Notes under the pieces: generated by a model | Seen by the model: only the letters and a program-made list of their open reading frames with translations | What the model was told of the DNA's origin: nothing | The model's database searches: none | Position numbers and translations under genes: made by a program | In this document: piece by piece, positions 60,601-64,000 of the stretch | How positions within the stretch are numbered: position 1 is the stretch's first letter | How the letters are laid out: each line of letters opens with the position of its first letter | Origin: Owenia fusiformis | Taxonomy: Eukaryota; Annelida; Polychaeta; Sabellida; Oweniidae | Assembly: GCA_903813345.2 (NCBI GenBank) | Contig: CAIIXF020000012.1 | Location: 10,376,432 to 10,440,431 of the forward strand | DNA: 64,000 bases | Direction of reading: 5' to 3'

Positions 60601-63586
60601 TGCCAAATATGGTTTTTGCTGTTATTAGCAATCAGTATTAAAAAAAGACCTATGATTTTTTCTGACACTTTCAATTATATGATTCTACTACTGTAAATGT
60701 TGAAAGAGGTTTTTCCCTAACATAACTAAAGCGTTGGAAAATAGATTTTAAAATAGAAGATTTCTCTGTGTTAACTAACTGTATTACCCTTTGGCAAAAG
60801 CTTGACTATATCTCCACTCTTCAAATAAGAGGTCTGCTCTCTTCAAATTTGAGATATAAACTCTTCAAATTAGAGGTTATTCTGAGATCTAATCTCATAT
60901 CAGAATATATAGTTACAAAATGAGGATATTACAACATCTACCTGATACACATATTCATATCACATTCAAACTTTCTTGCAAGGATATGAAAGTTACATTT
61001 GAGATTATTGAGATATTATCACTCTCTAAACTGAAATCATCCTTTATAGTCAGAGGGAAGGATGTCTAACTGGGTGGCTAGAACAGGGTAATTAGCTTAG
61101 CACTGGAATTATTGACCAAGTGTGGAATTATGCATATCTAACTGCCAAAATGAGAGTTTAACAGAATTATTTCCCTCAAAGGGACCAGTTATTCATGTAA
61201 TTCTATTATAGCCATGTATTACCAGAAGGATGCTTAATATTCAACTCCTACGTGAAATCTAATGTTTAAATACAAAATGTGAGTAGAATCTACATGGAGT
61301 GTTTTGATCAACTGGAATCTATATCATAAATACATATGTGAGATATATTTTGGGGAATTGTACTGATTATTTGTTCAGAAAAAGGCAATATTGTGAGGAA
61401 TTTTAACAAGGGATGACCTCATTGAGATTTGCTTCTGTCTGTAATAATAATTGCTGATATTATATTCGGACGAAAATATTATGGCGGCTTGTTTTATATC
61501 CATGACAGAGTGAAGATATTTGAAATTATAGAGAACCTTGACATTAACCTAAAGCAGCTCTTTAATTATTTGCTGTTCTTATGTTATCATGTGCTCCATT
61601 CCTATTTTTATAAAAAACATGATTCAAGCGTGACGAAGGTGGCATTTAACAGATCGGAGTATTGATCTTTCGTGCAACTTGCTCACATTCTCCCATGTCC
61701 CTTTACCGATAAATCTCTCATTTTGATATCTCATGCTATTTCCTTACAAAATTGAATTGTGTATTCTGTGAATAACTTCACAAAATCATTCTGATTCATC
61801 AGAGCCCCTCTTTATCTAATGCTTGGGGATAGTAAAGGCTGTATGTCCCACAATGCCACAAGATATATATGTATGCTCCATGGCCTTCCTGTTTGTAAGA
61901 GTTGATTTTGAGATCATTCCTGTTGCCTATTGGGTTCTTTTGCATGTTGCCAGCACTCAGGGGGGCATGGTTATTTCATATCATTTACAAGTACATGTGT
62001 ACAGGGGTTACAGGGGATGCCACTGATCAGTGAATATTACCAAATTTGTTTTTTGCTTTACAATGTTTTTTGGGGGTTTACAAGGAATATTAACATTGTG
62101 AGTCTCTGGAATCTCTCACTTGTCCGTCCGTCCCTCCGTCTGTCAACAGTTTAGGTAGAAGAATTAAAGTTCATCAAACTTTTTCAGCAAGTCTGTTATA
62201 GTCATCAACAGCCATCCAGAAAGGGAATAAGCATTTGAAAGGGCTAAATAACATGTTCTCTATTTTGTTTTGTTTCATGGACTTAGTACTAGAATTTATG
62301 TCCAAAGCAGTTTTTAATTCCAGATGATGTAGTTCCATTTTTCTCAGCTTCAATTCTTTGGTGACTGGCATTTAGTTTTGTCATTGGTATGAAAATGTTA
62401 CAATCGCACTTACAACCAATGATTGGTCATTTCAATGCAATGCTTGATTGCATCAATATATCTAATTATTTGAACTATTTGGGCAGATTACATTATTTTA
62501 TTATTGTGCTAAGTAAAATTATATTTATTTCATGTTTGTGGCATATTCAGTCGTCTTTACTTGGATTGCTTAAGGTTTAAAAATCAAACTTGGAAATGAG
62601 AATAATTCTCTGTAATATTGAGTGTCATCTATTTTTGATTCAAAAGCTAATTTGTCGACTCTCATATATGGTAAATTTGTATTACTCTAAAGTACTATTC
62701 AGTTAATATTATGCCATTAACTGTGAAATTAATTACTCAAGGGGGGTTTTAAGCCACTTCTCAAAGTATTTTAATTCAATTATTATGCAATTTTTCCATA
62801 TTTTGCCACATGACACATAGTTTGTCACGGAAATATCGCTATTTCTGTATTGAATCGTTTTGAGAAGAAATTAAGCTTGTTTGTTGGAAATGTGTGGATG
62901 TAAGGGCCTGAGAATTCTTATAACACACAGATCACTTGACATAGTTTGGGAGAAAGTTTTCGAAAGTGAAGTACCTTGAGCATCTTTCAAGCCCTCTCTT
63001 ATCAAATAAACAAACGAACAAAACATTTGTCAAAAACATTCTTAAAGATATGATTTTTATTCTTTTGATTTATTTATCAAAGTGGTATAACTTCAAAGCG
63101 ACATGTATTAGGGGTGTTTCATCTCCTCTTAGAGATAAATTTCAAAGTGAGGCTACTTGAGATAAGCAGACGGAGAGCGGTTCAGGAGTGAATGCTTATT
63201 CAGCTTTTCATTCATTAAAAAAGAATTAATAATCTCACAGTTGTTATCAATAAATTTGATGTGCTTTTAAAAATGACTTACAATTGACTCCTGTTTAATT
63301 TGATTTTGAAATTATAATTTGAGTAAATAAACCTGACTCTGGATAGAATTTATTTTTACATGATATCTTTGATGCATTTTTATGGAGGGGGGGGGGGGGG
63401 AATTGCATATACCTAATACTCATATATATATTTTTTTTTCAGAAAAATGAGTTCCTTAACACTGCAGTTTTGACAGGGAGGGTAGTGGCATACCCAATGA
63501 AGGTCTACTCTATCAGTCAGACTGGAATTATCACAGATATCACTACGGCAACCATGTGCCACTCCCAGGATGAGCATGTGTTGAAG
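24569..63586 (+). CDS. TMEM132: TMEM132-family single-pass membrane protein, first five coding exons
   Basis: Five exons (24569-24623, 34167-34989, 47442-47594, 59673-59868, 63443-63586) join with matching phases (1, 2, 2, 0, 0) to encode residues 1-457. The rest, including the transmembrane segment, lies beyond the window. Family members are type I membrane proteins with a large extracellular region, implicated in neural adhesion and cytoskeletal linkage. Recognition rests on the family order of blocks: VNYGPFSDTK, a Cys-containing CLHMYVLLDTQELASSC block with GTCMGSVTLPSEWW, a VRAKARNGLKIVGV block, FEWTFEVDDD, and NEFLNTAVLTGRVVAYPMKV. Which vertebrate paralog it equals is not decidable. 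Introns are 9.5, 12.5, 12.1 and 3.6 kb and hold many mobile elements. Confidence 0.92.
25040..25330. repeat. Poly-G-bounded repeat with degenerate ~35-bp units
   Basis: Begins GGGGGGGGGTACTCCCATAT and ends near CAGCGGCACCCCCC, so the ends are roughly inverted. Between about 25090 and 25280 it has four or five degenerate units containing CCCTAGA-GTGGGTCTA then TTTTTGAAA. Confidence 0.65.
25536..25911. mobile_element. GTGGAACACC-family inverted-repeat element
   Basis: Starts ACAGTAAAACCTATCGAAG with AGAACACC following, and ends GGTGTTCCACTTAACAGG with TTTCACTGT, which is the inverse. Length about 376 bp. No ORF. Confidence 0.75.
26725..26826. mobile_element. 102-bp MITE with perfect 25-bp inverted repeats
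   Basis: The left arm 26725-26749 (ATCCTATGATTTATGAGTGA and on) is perfectly mirrored at 26802-26826. The centre holds CACGAGCGAGCGTAGCGAGA. A degraded relative lies at 8042-8180. Confidence 0.85.
27078..27185 (+). mobile_element. TGTCACCAC-family repeat
   Basis: Shares TTTGTGGATTGTGTTTGGCA, GCATCTGTAACAAATGGCAG and GGTGGTAATATTTTGCAT with the other copies. Confidence 0.75.
28123..28296 (-). mobile_element. CAGGGGTTTCA MITE
   Basis: Bounded by CAGGGGTTTCA and TGAAACCCCTG, 174 bp, with near-matching 5-bp flanks (TAGGA/TAAGA). The inner text has AAAATCGCC and CCTGTTGTGAGAAATTCTAG. Copies at 39567, 42422 and 58051. Confidence 0.85.
29460..29612 (+). mobile_element. TGTCACCAC-family repeat
   Basis: Contains ATCACCACCAGAATTGGTGA, TTTTGGGAGACAGTGTTTG, GAAATGGCAGGTGGTAACAT and TTTATGCCTTGTC. 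Confidence 0.75.
33411..33791 (+). repeat. Split copy of a 91-bp repeat, interrupted by about 298 bp
   Basis: 33411-33443 (AACTACCCTGCGTGCAGAGT and on) and 33742-33791 (GAAGACGAAGCTCTCTTTTA and on) together match the reverse complement of 48119-48209, where the two halves are adjacent. The intervening 33444-33741 is foreign to that repeat and more CpG-rich than its surroundings. Confidence 0.7.
33480..33710 (+). promoter_or_regulatory. Promoter-like segment 0.5 kb before TMEM132 exon 2
   Basis: Carries CCGCCCCCAC, ATTGG (33616-33620), a perfect CRE TGACGTCA (33640-33647), CATATATA (33659-33666), a near-palindrome CGTCGGTCAAATTTGG then CCGACG (33670-33691), and a second ATTGG (33699-33703). 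The order CCAAT, CRE, TATA is that of a real promoter. It could drive an alternative TMEM132 transcript or belong to the inserted 298-bp segment. Confidence 0.35.
34167..34989 (+). CDS. TMEM132: TMEM132 exon 2: N-terminal extracellular region
   Basis: Acceptor TTAATTGCAG ends at 34166 and donor GTGAGT starts at 34990. The exon encodes residues 20-292 and begins YSTRMQVQMDPFNAAYFLW, matching the family start where a short strand precedes the FFL-type motif. It then carries VNYGPF (the conserved SYGPF motif), four cysteines in the WCLHMYVLL to MGSVTL block and the ...HPGTRFKVPVKLQAESD strand that leads into exon 3. Base composition is visibly less AT-rich than the introns. Confidence 0.93.
35121..35212 (+). 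repeat. ACTCATAACATC-family repeat
   Basis: Contains CATTCTGATACTCATAGCAT and GGGCTGAGAAGAAATGAGAT then TTTATCATGATG, matching 53535-53622. Confidence 0.75.
35705..37973. mobile_element. 2.27-kb element with 32-bp ends and AACCATT subterminal repeats
   Basis: The left end CCCTTATAAAAAAAACAACC (continuing ATTTTTTCCGAA) is mirrored at the right end with two mismatches over 32 bp. Both ends continue into about 250 bp packed with AACCATTGC-type words, on opposite strands. Internally there are three-plus copies of a 24-bp unit with TAATTATAACCATTGAA (about 36590-36665), and three 73-84 bp units with AGTGCCAAAAATGAAT (37405, 37489, 37562). No transposase-like frame is seen, so it is non-autonomous. 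Confidence 0.75.
38815..38960 (-). mobile_element. Fragment of the CAGGCCCGTAGCC MITE
   Basis: Shares GGATTTGCCAAGG, GGTTCACTTTT, AAATTGCTTGAAAAGTGCTC and TGCATGATTTTGAA with the intact copies. The terminal repeats are decayed. Confidence 0.65.
39260..39461 (+). mobile_element. CAGGCCCGTAGCC MITE, full-length
   Basis: CAGGCCCGTAGCCAGG to CCTGGCTACGGGCCTG, 202 bp. The outer C/G pair extends the palindrome by one base. No clear target duplication. Confidence 0.85.
39567..39741 (+). mobile_element. CAGGGGTTTCA MITE, full-length
   Basis: CAGGGGTTTCACTAG at left, TGAATCCTCTG at right (two changes from the consensus). Flanks CAATA/TAATA. Confidence 0.8.
39840..40745. repeat. Degraded MITE-derived sequence
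   Basis: Phrases such as GGCAATTTTGGTGAAAAACTG, AAGAAAATCGCC and GCAGCACCCACC resemble decayed inner parts of the CAGGGGTTTCA family and a related GCACCCAC repeat (compare 30940). Boundaries are not definable. Confidence 0.4.
42286..42415 (+). mobile_element. Fragment of the CAGGCCCGTAGCC MITE
   Basis: Contains CAGGTTCATAGTCAGGGG, TTTTCACCATTCTGAGCACT and CCTAGGCAAAAGCTAGCTAT, decayed versions of the family text. It abuts the next element directly. Confidence 0.6.
42422..42560 (+). mobile_element. CAGGGGTTTCA MITE with target duplication
   Basis: 139 bp, CAGGGGTTTCA to TGAAACCCCTG, flanked on both sides by GAGGTG (42416-42421 and 42561-42566). Confidence 0.85.
43139..44394 (+). mobile_element. 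Transib/RAG-like non-autonomous DNA transposon
   Basis: The 1256-bp element has 49-bp terminal inverted repeats with two mismatches. They begin CACGGTGTATAA and contain CCAAACGCTCCTACATGC and GGAGCGTTTCATT. Both flanks are CTGGT (43134-43138 and 44395-44399), a 5-bp target duplication. The GGAGCGTTTC word recurs inside in both orientations (about 43196, 43576, 43936, 43970). A CAC start resembling the V(D)J heptamer CACAGTG together with a 5-bp duplication is the known signature of Transib and RAG-like transposons. No transposase is encoded, only a possible mini-gene. Classification is inference from the ends. Confidence 0.75.
43217..43748 (+). CDS. Possible two-exon mini-gene inside the Transib-like element
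   Basis: ATG at 43217 sits in AAAATGGCGGC, a YY1-type initiator context. It opens MAANEDSTMT, which ends at a consensus donor GTAAGTATTG (43247). An acceptor ATCATTTTCAG ends at 43640. The next exon, 43641-43748, reads in the same phase from IIREEFRIES to GAKRATS and a TGA. The product is 45 residues, charged, with no signal or membrane segment and no family I recognise. It could be a captured first-exon fragment of a host gene. The intron is 394 bp. Not supported by homology, only by frame, splice sites and start context. Confidence 0.4.
44992..45137 (+). repeat. 49-bp tandem repeat, three copies
   Basis: AGTCAGAGGG starts at 44996, 45046 and 45095. Each unit continues with TGGCTG-CCAAT-GAGGTACAGGGTATC. 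Copies differ at several sites. Confidence 0.85.
45410..45489 (+). repeat. 30-bp tandem repeat, three copies
   Basis: CAAAATTGACAAAATTTTGG starts at 45411, 45441 and 45471, followed by TC[T/A]GTTTGGT. CAAAATTTTG is itself nearly palindromic. The open frame across it (VKIDKIL repeats) is a by-product of the 30-bp period. Confidence 0.9.
47148..47270 (+). mobile_element. TGTCACCAC-family repeat just upstream of TMEM132 exon 3
   Basis: One of the clearer copies: CCACCACAAGTGCTGACATA, TCTGTGGACAGTGTTCGG, GATCTGTAACAAATGG, TTGGTGACATTCTGCATG and TTAATGCCTTG. Neither clear terminal repeats nor a poly-A tail are seen, so its class is unknown. Confidence 0.8.
47442..47594 (+). CDS. TMEM132: TMEM132 exon 3
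   Basis: Acceptor TGTTTTGCAG, donor GTAAGT. Phase 2 at both ends. Encodes the split Arg293, then AKARNGLKIVGVETSQPDKW to YIKRD (residues 294-343). The R-AKARNGLKI block continues exon 2 exactly as in family members, where a LR(V/A)KAKKG-type strand is followed by a trait-like W-containing strand. Too short to show up as a long frame; found by phase and homology. Confidence 0.92.
48119..48209 (-). repeat. Unsplit 91-bp repeat
   Basis: The reverse complement carries ACCCTGTGCGCAGAGTCTAG and GACGAAGACGAAGCTCTC then AAGAAGTGAAGTCGAACAAT. It corresponds to the two halves at 33411-33443 and 33742-33791. Confidence 0.75.
49575..49809. mobile_element. GTGGAACACC-family inverted-repeat element with long poly-C
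   Basis: Starts ACAGTGGAATCTTCTG, ends GACAGGTTTAACTGT. It contains TAGTGGAACACTTTTTAGAG and a C run of about 23 at 49730-49753, followed by TAGTGG. Confidence 0.75.
51138..51270 (+). mobile_element. TGTCACCAC-family repeat
   Basis: ATGTCACCACAAGACCATA at the start and GGCATCTGTAACAAATGGCA, TTTTGCATGTTAATGTCTTG at the end. The middle has three TTGGTGTTTGGAG units not seen in other copies. Confidence 0.8.
52035..52110. repeat. Degenerate GTAGT-word repeat
   Basis: A run of AGTGTAGTGTAGT-like words (GTAGCATAGTG, GTAGTATAGTGAAGTG and so on) with a period near 5 or 10. Confidence 0.7.
53095..53310 (+). repeat. Degenerate 27-30 bp tandem repeat
   Basis: Seven or so units built on AAGGGGTAG-ATATAAAAGAG. 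Two keep TATATAAAAGAG, a TATA-box-like string, by chance of the motif. Confidence 0.75.
53535..53622 (+). repeat. ACTCATAACATC-family repeat
   Basis: CATTCTGATGCTCATAACAT, CTTTCTGTTTCACCTGAAAC and GGCTGAGAAGAAATGAAATG then GTTTATCATGATG. The clearest copy of the family. Confidence 0.75.
54340..54645 (+). repeat. Degenerate 18-20 bp tandem repeat of GATGTCATACTCACTTGT
   Basis: About twelve units of GTGATGTCATACTCACTT with substitutions. Interrupted at about 54408-54475 by a cluster of GTACCATA/TATGGTAC words that are mutually palindromic. The open frame across it is a by-product. Confidence 0.85.
55724..55795 (+). repeat. ACTCATAACATC-family repeat
   Basis: CATTCTGATACTCATAACAT, CTTTCTGTATTACC and GGCTGAGGAGAAATGAAATG. 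Confidence 0.7.
56045..56558. repeat. Long inverted repeat, 130-bp arms
   Basis: 56045-56174 and 56429-56558 are reverse complements with roughly 88 percent identity by eye. Both carry CTCTTGAGTAGTTTGAAAAA, TTTTCAAATTTCAATGACAG and AAGGTGTGGAATACA on the relevant strands. The loop is 254 bp, unique, with no obvious feature. The 93-codon + frame and the 74-codon - frame here are artefacts of the structure. Confidence 0.88.
56945..57031 (+). repeat. Diverged ACTCATAACATC-family repeat
   Basis: CCATACTCACATCTATGG, GGCTGAGATAATTGAAATAT and GGGTTATCATGATGGA follow the order of the family but with many changes. Confidence 0.45.
57766..57925 (-). mobile_element. CAGGCCCGTAGCC MITE, reverse orientation, right end lost
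   Basis: CAGGCCTGTAGCCAGGATTT then GCCAAAGGGGGGTTCAC, AAAAAGTGCTCAGAATGG and TGATTTTGAAAGA. The other terminal repeat is not intact. Confidence 0.75.
58051..58201 (+). mobile_element. CAGGGGTTTCA MITE with TTGCT duplications
   Basis: 151 bp from CAGGGGTTTCATTAG to TGAAACCCCTG, flanked by TTGCT (58046-58050, 58202-58206). The inner text CAACAGGCGATTTTGTGGAA matches the copies at 28123 (inverted) and 42422. Confidence 0.87.
59673..59868 (+). CDS. TMEM132: TMEM132 exon 4
   Basis: Acceptor TATATTTTCAG, donor GTAACT. Starts phase 2 and ends phase 0. Encodes residues 345-409, IQDVFEWTFEVDDD to YTILPVVK. The pattern (hydrophobic-x-F-x-F-E-V strand, an aromatic/acidic middle, then a strand ending ILP(V/L)) is the family's middle-domain block. 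Confidence 0.93.
59869..63442 (+). other. TMEM132 intron 4
   Basis: 3.6 kb, with no exon recognised. Short frames at 61429, 61823 and 61930 have no family features. A CCGTCCGTCC word group lies near 62120 and a poly-G run at 63387-63401, just 42 bp before exon 5. Confidence 0.65.
63443..63586 (+). CDS. TMEM132: TMEM132 exon 5 (last in window)
   Basis: Acceptor ATTTTTTTTTCAG, donor GTAAGG. Forty-eight codons, phase 0 at both ends, residues 410-457: KNEFLNTAVLTGRVVAYPMK, then a V-x-I strand, GIITDIT, and C-H-S-Q-D-E. The LNTA(V/I)LTG block is the most recognisable conserved motif of the family. The gene continues to the right. Confidence 0.95.
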
Positions 63587-63879
63587 GTAAGGATTGGAAA
63601 AGTGTATCAGGAAAAATAAGTGCAGAAAGGGGAGGAAAATGATTCTCCCATCATCTCTATTTAGGAGGTCTATCAATTTAAGTTAAATTGACCCCAATAT
63701 ACTGGTATAAAAGCCCAGAACTATTTTTTTGCACCTCTTGTATTAACAATCTTAGGATTCCTGCTTTCTTATTCTCAACATATCTTTTTGTCAATCTCGC
63801 AATATGCCTCTAAACCTGTGATCTCTCCTGACTCCCGAGTCACTGTATTAGTGTCCCATAAATACTGCAATACCAAATA

Positions 63880-63992
63880 AGGCATTAACATGCAAAATAT
63901 CACTACCTGTATTTGTTACAGATGCTGACTGTCGAACACCAACGACCTTCACAGACCAATATATCACCAGTTATGTTGGTGACATGAAAATG
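63880..63992 (-). mobile_element. TGTCACCAC-family repeat, reverse orientation
   Basis: Reads, in reverse, GTGTTCGACAGTCAGCATCT, GTAACAAATACAGG and ATTTTGCATGTTAATGCC. It would otherwise look like the start of a coding exon because a TTACAG acceptor-like string precedes an ATG; it is the repeat, not the next exon. Confidence 0.75.
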
Positions 63993-64000
63993 AAGCAATT

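Noticed and set aside
63922-63987. Possible sixth TMEM132 exon after a TTACAG acceptor-like string
   Set aside because: It is the reverse complement of the TGTCACCAC-family repeat and its translation does not resemble the next family block.
1-64000. tRNA, rRNA or snRNA genes
   Set aside because: No A-box/B-box pair, cloverleaf or conserved rRNA text was seen on either strand by eye; a covariance-model scan would be decisive.

Overview
The window is animal nuclear DNA. It is AT-rich, has few genes, uses GT-AG introns of 0.2 to 12 kb, and is crowded with short inverted-repeat elements, minisatellites and homopolymeric G/C runs. The presence of a TMEM132 gene (an animal family), a eukaryotic DNA2 gene and this repeat style suggest a marine invertebrate. 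A lophotrochozoan such as a mollusc is my best guess, but the clade is inference. All recognised genes lie on the + strand. Almost every long open frame is a by-product of repeats.

Layout. 211-2492 is a GGAT/GGAA tetranucleotide array with higher-order structure. 2800-5600 is non-coding and holds a perfect 190-bp tandem duplication, a 30-bp repeat and a hairpin. 6153-6911 and 14501-15106 are two paralogous small secreted genes: signal peptide, cysteine-rich basic segment, basic cleavage-like site, two EF-hands, and an intron at the same position. Between them a unit of about 1.34 kb (8807-10149) is tandemly duplicated (10150-13390). The second copy is split by a 1.8-kb Helentron/HINE-like insertion (10550-12374). 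16616-18526 carries the last four coding exons of DNA2. It is followed by a 23-bp minisatellite at 19284-19756, probably in the DNA2 3' UTR. From 24569 to beyond the right edge runs a TMEM132 gene. I assembled five phase-consistent coding exons (24569-24623, 34167-34989, 47442-47594, 59673-59868, 63443-63586), giving the first 457 residues; the remainder lies outside the window.

The TMEM132 introns hold most of the mobile DNA. This includes a 1256-bp element (43139-44394) with 49-bp terminal inverted repeats that start CACGGTG and 5-bp target duplications, consistent with the Transib/RAG-like superfamily, with a possible two-exon, 45-codon mini-gene inside it. It also includes a 2.27-kb element full of AACCATT motifs and several MITE families.

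The best candidates for something undescribed are the basic cysteine-rich/EF-hand secreted pair, the Transib-like element with its mini-gene, the HINE-like element and its possible link to the tetranucleotide array, the 3-bp microinversion polymorphism inside the 23-bp minisatellite, and the triplicated splice acceptor in a DNA2 intron. No tRNA, rRNA or CRISPR array was found.
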